A stretch of 64,000 bases of DNA from Actinomycetospora sp. NBRC 106375. Its GTDB lineage: Bacteria; Actinomycetota; Actinomycetes; Mycobacteriales; Pseudonocardiaceae. Under the pieces are notes generated by a model. That model searched no databases. It saw only the letters and a program-made list of their open reading frames with translations, and was not told the origin of the DNA. The stretch spans positions 1 through 64,000 of the forward strand of contig NZ_BSTS01000008.1 of assembly GCF_030269665.1 (NCBI RefSeq), given 5' to 3'. The translations under genes and the position numbers were made by a program. Shown one piece after another: positions 18,211 through 27,466 of this stretch (position 1 is its first letter; each line of letters begins with the position of its first letter).

Positions 18211-18374
18211 CCGACCACGCCCTGCAGGGCCTCCCGCAGGTCGCCCGCCTCGTCGGCCGTCATCTCGACGACGAGGCGCCCCCCACCCTCGAGAGGCACG
18301 CGCATCACGATGCCGCGCCCCTCCTTGGTGACCTCGAGGGGACCGTCACCGGTCCGGGGCTTCATGGCCGCCAT
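18207..18374 (-). CDS. DUF3117 small protein (Rv1211 type)
   Basis: 55 residues: a short protein beginning MAAMKPRTGDGPLEVTKEGR and ending DLREALQGVVG. This is the whole DUF3117 family pattern, found throughout actinobacteria, with unknown function. A good ribosome site (GGAGGGAG) lies before the ATG at 18374. It is the first gene of an apparent operon with the aminopeptidase (CTGA overlap). It lies near tag and the DivIVA-type gene, as Rv1211 does near Rv1209-Rv1210. Confidence 0.9.
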   Translation of the reverse strand: MAAMKPRTGDGPLEVTKEGRGIVMRVPLEGGGRLVVEMTADEAGDLREALQGVVG

Positions 18375-18577
18375 AGCGTGCTCCCTCCACGAGCTGGTCG
18401 TCTTCGTCCCCCGGAGTGCCCGTGTGGGCGGCCGGAGAGCGAGCGCCGTGTGTCAGGTGACGATTCTTCCCTATGGGCCCGACCGGCACGACACCGGAGC
18501 GATCATCCGGGCGTGTCCTCCCCGGTCAGGCCGCGTGTCGGCCCGCGGTCCCGGTGATGTCGGGCCCGCCGACGGGG

Positions 18578-19165
18578 TCAGCCGGCGTCGATCGCGCGGA
18601 AGCACCCGGCGACGTGGTCGTCGACCATCCCGGTCGCCTGCATCATCGCGTAGCACGTCGTCGGGCCCACGAAGCGGAAGCCGCGGGCGCGCAGCGCCTT
18701 CGCCATCGCCGTCGACTCCGGCGTCGTCGCCGGGACCTCCTCGAAGCCCGCCGGCGGCTTCTCCCGCGCGGGCGGCGCGAACGACCACAGCAGCGTGTCG
18801 AGGTCCTCCCCGCGCTCGGCGAGGCCGAGGACGGCACGCGCGTTGGCGATCGTCGCGTCGATCTTCGCGCGGTTGCGGACGATCCCGGCGTCGGCGAGCA
18901 GGCGGGCGACGTCGTCGTCACCGAACGCGGCCACGGCCTCCGGGTCGAAGTCCTCGAACGCGGCGCGGAAGGCGGGCCGCTTGCGCAGGACCACCAGCCA
19001 CGAGAGGCCGGACTGGAACGCCTCGAGGCTGATCCGCTCGTAGAGCGCGTCGCGCCCGCGCAGCTCCCGTCCCCACTCGGCGTCGTGGTACTCCGCGAGC
19101 AGGTCGTTGCCAAGGCCCCAGGGGCAGCGCCCGACGCCGTCGTCGCCGACGACCGCGGCCGTCAC
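18578..19165 (-). CDS. tag: DNA-3-methyladenine glycosylase I
   Basis: 195 residues, normal length. It removes 3-methyladenine from alkylated DNA. The zinc-binding Cys/His set of the family is visible (GRCPWG and YHDAEWG near the N-terminus; DDHVAGC at the C-terminus), together with GLSWLVVLRKRPAFR and GFRFVGPTTCYAMMQA. It is followed 13 nt upstream by the SRPBCC gene on the same strand, so they are probably co-transcribed. The start codon is a GTG. Confidence 0.93.
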   Translation of the reverse strand: MTAAVVGDDGVGRCPWGLGNDLLAEYHDAEWGRELRGRDALYERISLEAFQSGLSWLVVLRKRPAFRAAFEDFDPEAVAAFGDDDVARLLADAGIVRNRAKIDATIANARAVLGLAERGEDLDTLLWSFAPPAREKPPAGFEEVPATTPESTAMAKALRARGFRFVGPTTCYAMMQATGMVDDHVAGCFRAIDAG

Positions 19166-19178
19166 GGGGTCACCGTGC

Positions 19179-19643
19179 TCATCGCGCGGCCCGCTCGCAG
19201 CGCCGGGCCAGCTCGTCCAGCGAGCGCCGCAGCCCCCAGGCGAAGGCCGGCTTCACGACGGGCCAGCCGAGCGCCCCGAGCAGGCCCAGCGGCAGGTCGA
19301 GCTGCTCGCTCCACACGAACGTCGAGCCCTCGCGCCCGTCGGCGGTGCGGCGCTCGACGACGCTGAACACGCCGCTGCCGCGCACGACCCGCCCGGTGTG
19401 CCGCACGGTCGCGCGGTGCGGCGGGTCCCAGCCGACGATCTCCATGGTGTCGGTGACGCCGAGGGGGCCGACCCCCGTGGTCGCGGCCAGCTCCGAGCCG
19501 ACGCTCGTGCCGTCACCACGGGTGACCTTGACGCTCGTGCCGAGCATCCACTCGCCCTGCGACTCCCAGTCGGTGACCTCGCCCCAGACCGTCTCGACCG
19601 GGGCGTCGACGTCGACCGACAGGGTGATCTCGCGCCGTGCCAT
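19179..19643 (-). CDS. SRPBCC-family (START-like) protein
   Basis: 154 residues. The pattern SVDVDAPVETVWGEVTDWES is the first strand and helix of the polyketide-cyclase/START-like fold, which forms a pocket for a hydrophobic ligand. Functions in the family range from cyclases to lipid transfer, so none is assigned. It sits between tag and the DivIVA-type gene in a same-strand run, with 13 and 43 nt gaps. Confidence 0.8.
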   Translation of the reverse strand: MARREITLSVDVDAPVETVWGEVTDWESQGEWMLGTSVKVTRGDGTSVGSELAATTGVGPLGVTDTMEIVGWDPPHRATVRHTGRVVRGSGVFSVVERRTADGREGSTFVWSEQLDLPLGLLGALGWPVVKPAFAWGLRRSLDELARRCERAAR

Positions 19644-19686
19644 GCCCGCTGCTCCGCCTCTCGTGGTGCTCGTGGTCCGGCCGGGG

Positions 19687-20139
19687 CTACCGCGCCAGGC
19701 CGTCGACCCCGGACGTTCCCCGCCGCGCGTCCGCCGACGCGCCCTCGCCGCGGACGGTCGGGTCGGTGGGCGACGGGTCGGCCACGTCGGCCGACGTCGT
19801 CGTCGTGTGACCGTTGGTGTGGGCGACCGGGGCGTCGTCCTCCTCGGGGCTCTCGAGGCCCTCCATGGCGTCGACCCGCGCGCGCAGGGCCTCGACCTCC
19901 GCGGCGAGACGCTCGAGCGCCCAGTCGACCTCGCTGCACTTGTAGCCGCGCAGGGCCTGCTGGAAGCGCAGGTCGCGCACGTCGCCGCCGGTCAGGTCGC
20001 GGGCCGGTAGCCGCGTGGGGGTGGCGCCGGGGGGCATGGGGGCGAGCTCCTCGCCCCGGCCGAAGACGAAGGCCACGAGCAGGTAGACCGCGGCGGCCAC
20101 GAGGCCGACCACGATGACGTACACCAGCGCGCTGCCCAT
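19687..20139 (-). CDS. DivIVA-domain membrane protein (Rv1209 type)
   Basis: 150 residues. One N-terminal membrane helix (about 4-26), then a short DivIVA-like segment (DVRDLRFQQALRGYKCSEVD) and a coiled coil (WALERLAAEVEALRARV, about 75-95). The tail is low-complexity. DivIVA-type domains bind curved membrane or polar growth machinery; this one is far shorter than Wag31. It lies between gpgS and tag as Rv1209 does, so the order is conserved. Confidence 0.8.
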   Translation of the reverse strand: MGSALVYVIVVGLVAAAVYLLVAFVFGRGEELAPMPPGATPTRLPARDLTGGDVRDLRFQQALRGYKCSEVDWALERLAAEVEALRARVDAMEGLESPEEDDAPVAHTNGHTTTTSADVADPSPTDPTVRGEGASADARRGTSGVDGLAR

Positions 20140-20175
20140 GGGCCCGATCGTAGGTGGCGGAGGTGACGCCCCCTG

Positions 20176-21123
20176 TCAGCTCCCGCCGGCGCCCCGGTCG
20201 TGGGAGCGCAGCATCGCCAGGGGCGGGCGGTCGGCGGTGGCGACGGCCTGCTCGTCGGGGAGCCAGTCGCCGTCGACGGGGACGAACTGGGTGAGCGGGT
20301 CGCTGCCCGGGTGCCCGGGGACGCAGCGGCGCAGGACGGCGTCGAGCACCTCGGCGGCGGTCGCGCCCAGGGCGCGCAGGCTGCGGTGGCGGTGCTTGCG
20401 CACCCCGAGGTCGACCTGCGCGATCGCGTCGAGCCCGCGCTCGCGGTGGGTGTCGAGCAGCAGGCCGATCTCGACGCCGTAGCCCGCGGCGAACGGCAGC
20501 GACTCGAGCAGCTCCCGCGTCGCGGCGTACTCGCCGCCGAGCGGCTGGACGACGCCGGAGAGCTCGGGGCGCAGCGCGGCGAGGGCGGGCCGGGCGGTGA
20601 GCTCGGTGACCCGCCCGCCGCCGGTGAGCGCGGCGTCGTGGTCGGAGATCCGGAGGGGGCGGTGGTAGAAGCCCTTGACCAGCGCCACGCCGTCGACGGT
20701 GAGCAGCGGCCCGACGAGGTTCACGACGAAGTCGGGGCCGAGGTCGACGAGGTCGGAGTCGAGGAAGACGACGAGGTCGCCCGACGTCGCGGCCAGCGAG
20801 CGCCACAGTACCTCGCCCTTGCCCGGGCGCACCGGCACCTCGGGCAGCACCGCGTCGCGGGGGACGACGCGCGCGCCGGCGTCCCGGGCCCGGGCGGCGG
20901 TGGCGTCGGTGGAGCCGGAGTCGACGACGACGAGCTCGTCGACCAGGGTGCCGAGCAGCGGCCGCACCGCGGCGACCACGCCACCGACGGTCTCCTGCTC
21001 GTCGAGCGCCGGCAGCACGACCGACACCGTCCGCCCGCGCTTGGCGGCGGTCAGCTCGTCGGCGGTCCAGTCCGGGCGCGCCCAGGTCCGCCGCGCGAAC
21101 CACTCCTCGGTCTCCGCCCTCAC
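20176..21123 (-). CDS. gpgS: Glucosyl-3-phosphoglycerate synthase
   Basis: 315 residues. This GT81 enzyme transfers glucose from a nucleotide sugar to D-3-phosphoglycerate, the first step to methylglucose lipopolysaccharides. The GT-A fold motifs are clear: VSVVLPALDEQETVG, VVVDSGSTDAT and the metal-binding VVFLDSDLVDLGPDFV. The conserved acceptor region GGRVTELTARPAL is also present. It lies between the folP2-type gene and the DivIVA-type gene, as in Rv1207-Rv1208-Rv1209. A hairpin at 21140-21179 precedes it. Confidence 0.93.
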   Translation of the reverse strand: MRAETEEWFARRTWARPDWTADELTAAKRGRTVSVVLPALDEQETVGGVVAAVRPLLGTLVDELVVVDSGSTDATAARARDAGARVVPRDAVLPEVPVRPGKGEVLWRSLAATSGDLVVFLDSDLVDLGPDFVVNLVGPLLTVDGVALVKGFYHRPLRISDHDAALTGGGRVTELTARPALAALRPELSGVVQPLGGEYAATRELLESLPFAAGYGVEIGLLLDTHRERGLDAIAQVDLGVRKHRHRSLRALGATAAEVLDAVLRRCVPGHPGSDPLTQFVPVDGDWLPDEQAVATADRPPLAMLRSHDRGAGGS

Positions 21124-21139
21124 CGTTGCGCCCCCATAC

Positions 21140-21179
21140 GTGAGCAGTTGGGGCCCCTATCGAGGCGCCAACTGCTCAC
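21140..21179. terminator. Hairpin family B, copy 1
   Basis: A 12-bp perfect stem (GTGAGCAGTTGG and CCAACTGCTCAC) extended by three further pairs across one mismatch, with an 8-nt loop CCTATCGA. It lies between the stop of the folP2-type gene and the start of gpgS. The outer half GTGAGCAGTT and the CTATC in the loop recur in the hairpin at 28009-28060. Confidence 0.7.
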
Positions 21180-21187
21180 ACAGGGGG

Positions 21188-22054
21188 TCACGCGAGGGCC
21201 CGGACGGTGCGGACGGGGGCGCGGTCGCCGCGGATCGCCGAGACCATGTCGACGACGCGCCGGGTCGCCGCCACCTCGTGGGCGCGGAACATGCGCGCGC
21301 CGCCCCAGGCCGCGACGGCGGTGGCGGCGAGGGTGCCGTCGAGGCGCTCGGTGACCTCGGTGGTGCCGAGGGTCTCGCCGACGAAGTCCTTGTTCGACAG
21401 CGCCATGAGGACCGGGCGACCGAGGGCGACGAGCTCGTCGAGGCGGCGCAGCAGCTCGAGCCCGTGGAACGTGTTCTTGCCGAAGTCGTGGGTGGGGTCG
21501 ACCAGGATCTTCGCGGGGTCGACGCCCGCCTGCTCGTGGGCCTTCGCCTGCCGTGAGACCTCCGCGATCACGTCGGCGACGACGTCGCGGTAGCGCACGC
21601 GGTGCGGGCGGGTGCGGGGGACGGCGCCGCCGGTGTGGGAGCACACGATGCCCACGCCGAACTCCGCCGCCACCTCGCCCAGCTCCAGGTCCACGCCCGC
21701 CCACGTGTCGTTGATGAGGTCGGCGCCCGCCGCGCAGACCTCGCGGGCCACCTCCGCCCGCCATGTGTCGACGCTGATCGCGATGTCGGGGTGCTGCGCC
21801 CGGACGGCCTCGATGGTCGGGAGCACGCGGCGCAGCTCCTCGGCGGCGTCGACGCCCGGGCCCGGGCCGGCCTTGACCCCGCCCACGTCGACGACGTCGG
21901 CGCCCTCGGCCACCGCGCGGTCGACCGCGTCGAGGGCCGCCGACGGGTCCCAGGCCGCGCCGCGGTCGTAGAACGAGTCCGGCGTGCGGTTGACGATCGC
22001 CATCACCGCGATCCGCCCGTCGGCGGGCAGCAGCGGCCGGTGATGGGTGGTCAT
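21188..22054 (-). CDS. folP2: Dihydropteroate synthase homologue (FolP2 type)
   Basis: 288 residues from the ATG at 22054, sharing a base with the preceding stop (TGATG). The DHPS TIM barrel is clear (VMAIVNRTPDSFYDRG, DVGGVKAGPG, ISVDTWRAEVA, LINDTWAG, DPTHDFGKNTFHG). The usual pteridine/pABA loop GESTRPG is replaced by GVKAGPG, the hallmark of the actinobacterial FolP2 group, whose M. tuberculosis member (Rv1207) is reported to lack DHPS activity. It may have another role. It follows a LOG-family gene in the same operon and precedes gpgS. Confidence 0.88.
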   Translation of the reverse strand: MTTHHRPLLPADGRIAVMAIVNRTPDSFYDRGAAWDPSAALDAVDRAVAEGADVVDVGGVKAGPGPGVDAAEELRRVLPTIEAVRAQHPDIAISVDTWRAEVAREVCAAGADLINDTWAGVDLELGEVAAEFGVGIVCSHTGGAVPRTRPHRVRYRDVVADVIAEVSRQAKAHEQAGVDPAKILVDPTHDFGKNTFHGLELLRRLDELVALGRPVLMALSNKDFVGETLGTTEVTERLDGTLAATAVAAWGGARMFRAHEVAATRRVVDMVSAIRGDRAPVRTVRALA

Positions 22055-22629
22055 CACCCCGATCCTGGCACGCTCCGCGCGGTGGACGCCGGGTCGAGAG
22101 CGTCGAGGGCCGCGCCGACGGTGGTGGTGCGCACCACGCCGGCCATCCCCCGGTCGGAGACGAAACCGGTGCCGCGCAGGCCGTCGAGCCAGGCGAACAG
22201 CGGGTCGTAGTGCCCCTCGGGGTCCAGCACGACGACGGGCTTGTCGTGCATCCGCAGGGCGTGCGACGTCCACGCCTCGAACAGCTCCTCGAGCGTGCCG
22301 AGACCGCCCGGCAGGGCCAGGACCGCGTCGCTGCGCACGTCCATCTCCCCCTTGCGCGTGCGCATGTCGCCGACGACGACCAGCTCGTCGGCGTCGTCGT
22401 CGGCGACCTCGTGGGCCACCAGGGCCTCGGGGATGACGCCGACCGTGCGCGCGCCGCCCTCGCGGGCGGCCCGGGCCACCGCGCCCATCATCGACACGCG
22501 CCCGCCCCCGGAGACGAGGCTCCAGCCGCGGGCGGCGATCGCTGCCCCCACCTCGCCCGCGAGGGCGATGAAGGGCTCGGGGACCGCCCCGGAGGCGCAG
22601 AAGACGCAGACGGTGTGGGGTCGCGTCAC
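22054..22629 (-). CDS. LOG-family protein (TIGR00730), short form
   Basis: 191 residues. Members are nucleoside 5'-monophosphate phosphoribohydrolases (cytokinin-activating 'Lonely Guy' fold). The Rossmann motifs SGGGRVSMMGAVA and the active-site PGGLGTLEELFEAWT are intact. It overlaps the folP2-type gene by one base and starts 10 nt downstream of a second, longer LOG gene; the Rv1205-Rv1207 neighbourhood has the same pair of functions. The two paralogues are only distantly related. Confidence 0.9.
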   Translation of the reverse strand: MTRPHTVCVFCASGAVPEPFIALAGEVGAAIAARGWSLVSGGGRVSMMGAVARAAREGGARTVGVIPEALVAHEVADDDADELVVVGDMRTRKGEMDVRSDAVLALPGGLGTLEELFEAWTSHALRMHDKPVVVLDPEGHYDPLFAWLDGLRGTGFVSDRGMAGVVRTTTVGAALDALDPASTARSVPGSG

Positions 22630-22639
22630 GAGACCCCCC

Positions 22640-23419
22640 TCATGATCCGACCGCCTCGCGGAACCCCTCCTCGACGATGGTCACCACCTCGTCGATGTCG
22701 TCGGTGAGGTGCACGAGGTCGACGTCGCGGCGGCTGATCGTGCCCGCGTCGAGCGCCGGCCCGGCGAGCCACTCGAGCAGCCCGCCCCAGTAGTCCCGCC
22801 CGAGCAGCACGACCGGGAAGCGCGTGACCTTGCCGGTCTGGACCAGCACCAGCGCCTCGAACAGCTCGTCGAGCGTCCCGAAGCCGCCGGGCAGGCACAC
22901 GAACGCCTGGGCGTACTTCACGAACATCGTCTTGCGGGCGAAGAAGTAGCGGAAGCCGACGCCGAGGTCGACCCACGGGTTCAGCCCCTGTTCGAAGGGC
23001 AGCTCGATGCCGAGGCCGACCGACAGCCCGCCGGCCTCCGCGGCCCCGCGGTTGGCGGCCTCCATCGCCCCCGGCCCGCCGCCGGTGATCACGGCGTAGC
23101 CGGCGCGCGCGAGCGCACCGCCGAGGTCGACGCCCCGCTGGTACTCGGGGTGCCCCTGCGGGGTGCGCGCCGAGCCGAACACCGTCACGGCGCGGGGGAT
23201 CTCCGCGAGGACGCTGAAGCCCTCGACGAACTCCGCCTGGATCCGCTGGACGCGCCAGGCGTCGGAGTGCACCCAGTCGGCCGGGCCGCGCGAGTCGAGC
23301 AGGCGCTGGTCGGTGGTGGAGCTCAGGCGGGCCGGGTCGCGGTGCTCGGGACGCCGGCGGTCGATCGTCGTGGGCCGCGGCGCGGTGGCGTCCTGACCGG
23401 CCGGGTCGTCGTGGAGCAT
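22640..23419 (-). CDS. LOG-family protein (TIGR00730), long form
   Basis: 259 residues. An N-terminal stretch of about 75 residues precedes the LOG Rossmann domain, with GGGPGAMEAANRGA (nucleotide loop) and PGGFGTLDELFEAL (catalytic). It is likely a purine nucleotide hydrolase. It is the first gene of the operon that runs LOG, LOG, folP2-type. The region upstream contains repeat family C (23512-23566), then dapE. Confidence 0.88.
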   Translation of the reverse strand: MLHDDPAGQDATAPRPTTIDRRRPEHRDPARLSSTTDQRLLDSRGPADWVHSDAWRVQRIQAEFVEGFSVLAEIPRAVTVFGSARTPQGHPEYQRGVDLGGALARAGYAVITGGGPGAMEAANRGAAEAGGLSVGLGIELPFEQGLNPWVDLGVGFRYFFARKTMFVKYAQAFVCLPGGFGTLDELFEALVLVQTGKVTRFPVVLLGRDYWGGLLEWLAGPALDAGTISRRDVDLVHLTDDIDEVVTIVEEGFREAVGS

Positions 23420-23511
23420 GCGGACGAGCCTAAGGACCCCACACGAACGGGGTCCGAACGCGGGGTTGTGGGGCGGCTGCGCGTGGCGCGGCCGGACGGC
23501 TCGCGGGCCGA

Positions 23512-23566
23512 GTGATCGACGTACCGATACGGACGCTCAGTGTCCGTGACGGCACTTCGCTGACAC
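23512..23566. repeat. Dyad repeat family C, copy 1
   Basis: A 55-bp element repeated at 40033-40087 with only four differences. It is nearly symmetric: the outer GA-GT and CCG, then CGGACGCT, a single C, and the mirrored parts. Copy 1 has two mismatches in its arms. It lies between the dapE stop (23569) and the start of the next gene on the same strand (23419). Confidence 0.8.
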
Positions 23567-23568
23567 GG

Positions 23569-24648
23569 TCAGGCGCGCGTCAGGTAGGCGCGCAGGACGT
23601 CGCACGCCTCGGAGATCGCGCCGACGGGGACCGACTCCTCGCGGGTGTGGGCGAGGTTGGGGTCGCCGGGCCCGAAGTTCAGCGCGGGGATGCCGAGGGC
23701 GGCGAAGCGGGCGACGTCGGTCCAGCCGTACTTGGCGACCGGGACCGTGCCGGTGGCCGCGACGAAGTCGGCCGCGGCGGGCGCCGACAGCCCCGGCAGC
23801 GCGGCCGGGGAGGCGTCGGTCTCGGTGAGGTCGAAGCCCGCGAACACCCCGGCCACGTAGCCGCGCGCGTCGTCGAGGGAGCGGTCGGGGGCGAAACGGA
23901 AGTTGACGGTGACCTCGCACGCGTCGGGCACGACGTTGCCCGCCACGCCGCCGGCGATCCGCACCGCCTGCAGCCCCTCGCGGTAGACGCAGCCGTCGAT
24001 GTCCACCTCGCGCGCGACGTGGGCGGCCAGCCGGTCGAGCACGGGCGCGGCGGCGTGGATCGCGTTCTCGCCCAGCCACGACCGCGCCGAGTGCGCCCGC
24101 CGCCCGGTGGTGCGCACGACGACCCGCAGGGTCCCTTGGCACCCCGCCTCCACCTGGCCCGACGTCGGCTCGCCGAGCAGCGCGAGGTCGGCGTCGAGCC
24201 AGTCGCGGTGCTCGCGCTCGAGGCGCCCGAGGCCGTTGCGGGAGGCCTCGATCTCCTCGCAGTCGTAGAGCACGAGGGTCACGTCGTGCGCCGGCTCGGC
24301 GAGCGCCGCCGCGAGGTGGGTCATCACCGCCACCCCGGACTTCATGTCGCTGGTGCCGCAGCCGTAGAGCGTGCCGCCGTCGCGGCGGGACGGGACGTTG
24401 TCGGCGATCGGCACCGTGTCGAGGTGCCCGGCCAGCAGGACCCGGCGGGGACGGCCCAGCCGCGTGCGGGCGAGCAGCGCCTCCCCCGAGCGCAGCAGCT
24501 CCAGGTGCGGCGCCTGGGCGGCCAGCGCGGCCTGCACGGCGTCGGCGAGCGCCCGCTCGTCCCCCGACACGCTCGGGACGTCGACGAGCGCCGCGGTCAG
24601 CGAGACGGGGTCGGCCAGCAGGTCGAGGGTCACGGGAGGGGCGCTCAC
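23569..24648 (-). CDS. dapE: Succinyl-diaminopimelate desuccinylase
   Basis: 359 residues. It cleaves N-succinyl-LL-diaminopimelate in lysine and peptidoglycan precursor synthesis. The M20 metal ligands are visible in [25 protein letters not shown] and the C-terminal AHTREESV. It lies head-to-tail behind the DUF1275 gene (11 nt gap), and dapD is divergent 750 nt away, matching the Rv1201c-Rv1202 neighbourhood. Repeat family C lies just after its stop codon. Confidence 0.92.
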   Translation of the reverse strand: MSAPPVTLDLLADPVSLTAALVDVPSVSGDERALADAVQAALAAQAPHLELLRSGEALLARTRLGRPRRVLLAGHLDTVPIADNVPSRRDGGTLYGCGTSDMKSGVAVMTHLAAALAEPAHDVTLVLYDCEEIEASRNGLGRLEREHRDWLDADLALLGEPTSGQVEAGCQGTLRVVVRTTGRRAHSARSWLGENAIHAAAPVLDRLAAHVAREVDIDGCVYREGLQAVRIAGGVAGNVVPDACEVTVNFRFAPDRSLDDARGYVAGVFAGFDLTETDASPAALPGLSAPAAADFVAATGTVPVAKYGWTDVARFAALGIPALNFGPGDPNLAHTREESVPVGAISEACDVLRAYLTRA

Positions 24649-24659
24649 GCGGCCCGAGG

Positions 24660-25379
24660 TTAACCGGGGGTTCGGTCGGTTGCGCCGGGAGTCGGCGACT
24701 CACCCGGACGGGTGCCCGCCACCCGCGTGCGGTCGGGTCGTCCGAGCGTCCCCAGCGCCGCGACCAGCAGGAGCACCGCCAGCACCGGCACCGACCACCG
24801 GGCGATCCCGAGCAGCAGCGCCGCGACGGCCGCGGCGACGACGAGCGCGCCCAGCTGCCGCAGCGCCACGACCCGGCCCCGCGACCCGCCGGCGACGAGG
24901 GCCGCGAGCCCGCCGGTGAGCGTGCCCGTGAGGTAGGTCGTCGACTCCCCGAGCCGCAGCGCCGTGCTGCTCTGCCCGCCCATCGCGAGGGCGGCGGCGC
25001 CGAGCAGGACGAGGACCACGGCGCTGCGCGGCCCCGTGACGGCCCAGGCGACGGCCAGGGCGACGAGCACCCCGAGCTCGACGAGCAAGGGGGCCCCGAC
25101 GGCGTGCGGCCGGCCGCGCCACGCGAACGACCAGATCGCGACACCGACCCCGAACCCCAGCACCGCGACCAGCGGCGGCCACAGCGCCGAGAGGTCACCC
25201 CGCCCGGCCGCGCCGCCGGCGGTGACGAGGTTGCCGGTGACGACCCCCGCGAACGGCCCGCCGAGGCTCGTCACCGCCCACAGGTCGACGACGCCCGCGA
25301 CGGCGGCGAGCAGCGTCGACGCGGTCGCCACCCGCCCCGCTGACCTGCCGATCCCGCGCCCGGCCGCCGGTTCGCCCAC
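24660..25379 (-). CDS. DUF1275 (YoaK) family membrane protein
   Basis: 239 residues, with six or seven membrane segments between about 18 and 215. The family pattern is seen ([42 protein letters not shown]). YoaK/DUF1275 proteins are membrane proteins of unknown function. It is the first gene of an apparent operon with dapE and divergent from dapD with only 20 nt between, so a shared promoter region of that size must be inside the coding sequences or the two are leaderless. Confidence 0.85.
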   Translation of the reverse strand: MGEPAAGRGIGRSAGRVATASTLLAAVAGVVDLWAVTSLGGPFAGVVTGNLVTAGGAAGRGDLSALWPPLVAVLGFGVGVAIWSFAWRGRPHAVGAPLLVELGVLVALAVAWAVTGPRSAVVLVLLGAAALAMGGQSSTALRLGESTTYLTGTLTGGLAALVAGGSRGRVVALRQLGALVVAAAVAALLLGIARWSVPVLAVLLLVAALGTLGRPDRTRVAGTRPGESPTPGATDRTPG

Positions 25380-25399
25380 GCCCGCTAGCCTGGCGGACG

Positions 25400-26377
25400 A
25401 TGAGCACCCCCGCGCACCCGTCCCGCGCCCTCGGCGTCGGCCTGGCCACAGTGGCCACCGACGGCACCGTCCTCGACACCTGGTACCCCTTGCCCGAGCT
25501 GGCGGACGCGGGCGACGGGATGGCCGAGGAGCCGGGCACCGTGGTCGTGCCGGCCGGCGAGCTCGAGCCCTCGCTGGTCGACGCGCTGGGACCCGACGAG
25601 GCCCGCGGCGTCGAGGTCGTCGCGGTGCGCACCGTCGCCGACCTCACCGGGCCGCCCGCGTCGGCCTACGACGTCTACCTGCGCCTGCACCTGCTCTCGC
25701 ACCGGCTGGTCCAGCCCCACGGCGTCGACCTGACCGGGATCTTCGGCCACCTCGCCAACGTGGTGTGGACCAACCACGGGCCGTGCCCCGTGCCCGAGTT
25801 CGAGCGGGTCCGGGCGCGGCTGCGCGGGCGGGGCCCGGTCACCGTCTACGCGGTCGACAAGTTCCCGCGCATGGTCGACTACGTGATCCCCTCGGGCGTG
25901 CGCATCGGCGACGCCGACCGGGTGCGCCTCGGCGCCCACCTCGCGAGCGGCACCACCGTGATGCACGAGGGCTTCGTCAACTTCAACGCCGGCACGCTCG
26001 GGACGTCGATGGTCGAGGGGCGGATCTCCGGCGGCGTCGTCGTCGGCGACGGCTCGGACGTCGGCGGCGGCGCGTCGATCATGGGGACGCTCTCGGGCGG
26101 CGGCAAGGAGGTCATCGCGATCGGCGAGCGCTGCCTGCTCGGCGCCAACGCCGGGATCGGGATCTCGCTCGGCGACGACTGCGTCGTCGAGGCCGGCCTC
26201 TACGTCACCGCGGGCACGCGCGTGACCCTCGACGACGGCAGCGTCGTCAAGGCCGCCGAGCTCTCCGGGCGCTCGGGCATCCTGCTGCGCCGCGACTCGG
26301 TCTCCGGCGCCGTCCACGCCCTGCCGCGCACCGAGGGCGCGAAGGTCGAGCTCAACGCCGCCCTGCACGCGAACTAG
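25400..26377 (+). CDS. dapD: Tetrahydrodipicolinate N-succinyltransferase, actinobacterial type
   Basis: 325 residues. The acyltransferase of the lysine/DAP pathway, transferring succinyl from succinyl-CoA. The N-terminal half is the actinobacterial DapD cap; the C-terminal half has the left-handed beta-helix hexad repeats ([51 protein letters not shown]). It is the counterpart of Rv1201c. The stop is 4 nt inside the end of the next gene on the other strand. No strong ribosome site precedes the start. Confidence 0.95.
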   Translation: MSTPAHPSRALGVGLATVATDGTVLDTWYPLPELADAGDGMAEEPGTVVVPAGELEPSLVDALGPDEARGVEVVAVRTVADLTGPPASAYDVYLRLHLLSHRLVQPHGVDLTGIFGHLANVVWTNHGPCPVPEFERVRARLRGRGPVTVYAVDKFPRMVDYVIPSGVRIGDADRVRLGAHLASGTTVMHEGFVNFNAGTLGTSMVEGRISGGVVVGDGSDVGGGASIMGTLSGGGKEVIAIGERCLLGANAGIGISLGDDCVVEAGLYVTAGTRVTLDDGSVVKAAELSGRSGILLRRDSVSGAVHALPRTEGAKVELNAALHAN

Positions 26378-27384
26378 TCGACCGTCAGCACGATCTTGCC
26401 GCGCAGGTGGCCGCGCGCCGCGCGGTCGTGTGCCTTCGCGGCGTCGGCCAGCGGGTAGGTGCTGTCGATCGCGACCCGCACGGTGCCGTCGCGCAGGAGC
26501 GTCCCGAGCTGGGCGAGCTGGGTGCCGTCCGAGCGCACCTGGGCGGTCGAGGTGGTGACGCCGCGCGCGGCGACCTCCTCGGGGTCGTACTCGGCCAGGT
26601 AGACCGGGAACAGCGCCCCGCCGGGCTTCAGGGTGCGCAGCCACCGTCCACTGGCAGGGCCGCCGACCGTGTCGAGGACGAGGTCGAGGTCGTGGACGGC
26701 CTCCTCGGGCCGGGTCGTCGTGTAGTCGATGACCTCGTCGGCGCCGAGGTCGCGCAGGAACGGCGCGTGCGGGCCCGACGCGACGGCGGTGACGTGCGCG
26801 CCGCGCCACCGGGCGAGCTGCAGCGCGAGGTGGCCCACCCCGCCGGCCGCGCCGTTGACCAGCACCCGGGTCCCGGCGTGCAGCGGCACCGGGCGGTGCG
26901 GGAACGCCTGGAACGGGTTCGCCGCGTCGTGCCCGAGGGCGATGAGGAACTGCCAGGCGGTGAGGCCGGCCATCGGCGCGCCGGCCGCGTGCTCGTGGTC
27001 GAGGCCGGCGGGCGTGCGGGCGAGGTCGGCGGCGGGCGCCGCGACGTACTCGGCGTAGGCGTGGCCGTCGAGGCCGGGGAAGCGCAGCATCCCGAAGACC
27101 TCGTCGCCGATCGCCGGGTGCTCGACGTCGTCCGCGACCGCGACCACCTCGCCCGCCACGTCCGTGCCCGGGATCAGGGGCAGCTCCGGGCGGGGCATCA
27201 CCTCGGGCGGCACGTCGGGGAACCCTTCGCGCACGTACCAGTCGGGCGGGTTGACCCCGACCGCGCGGACGCGCACCAGCACCTCGCCCGGCCCCGGCAC
27301 CGGGATCGGCACCACGTCCTCGCGCAGCACCTCCGGACCGCCGAACCCGTGCAGCCGGACCGCTCGCATCGTGCCCGTCGCCAT
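26374..27384 (-). CDS. Zinc-free NADP-dependent quinone oxidoreductase (MDR family)
   Basis: 336 residues. A GroES-like N-domain ([18 protein letters not shown]) and a Rossmann domain with the motif [18 protein letters not shown], no zinc-binding Cys set: typical of the quinone-oxidoreductase branch. Predicted to reduce quinones or enones with NADPH. It diverges from a TetR regulator, with two GGnGCAGTGCnCC-type operator half-sites between them, so it is probably the target of that repressor and induced by an electrophile. Confidence 0.88.
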   Translation of the reverse strand: MATGTMRAVRLHGFGGPEVLREDVVPIPVPGPGEVLVRVRAVGVNPPDWYVREGFPDVPPEVMPRPELPLIPGTDVAGEVVAVADDVEHPAIGDEVFGMLRFPGLDGHAYAEYVAAPAADLARTPAGLDHEHAAGAPMAGLTAWQFLIALGHDAANPFQAFPHRPVPLHAGTRVLVNGAAGGVGHLALQLARWRGAHVTAVASGPHAPFLRDLGADEVIDYTTTRPEEAVHDLDLVLDTVGGPASGRWLRTLKPGGALFPVYLAEYDPEEVAARGVTTSTAQVRSDGTQLAQLGTLLRDGTVRVAIDSTYPLADAAKAHDRAARGHLRGKIVLTVD

Positions 27385-27409
27385 CGCGACCTCCCCGCGT
27401 ACCGTAAGT

Positions 27410-27445
27410 GGAGCAGTGACCCGAATATAACCGGGGCAGTGCTCC
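27410..27445. promoter_or_regulatory. TetR operator pair with -10 box
   Basis: Two similar 13-bp sequences, GGAGCAGTGACCC (27410-27422) and GGGGCAGTGCTCC (27433-27445), stand 23 bp apart. The second is nearly palindromic around a central G. Between them, TATAAC (27426-27431) is a good -10 box for the rightward TetR gene. The position between divergent genes supports repressor control of both. Confidence 0.7.
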
Positions 27446-27466
27446 GATTGTCAACGAGGGGGACCG

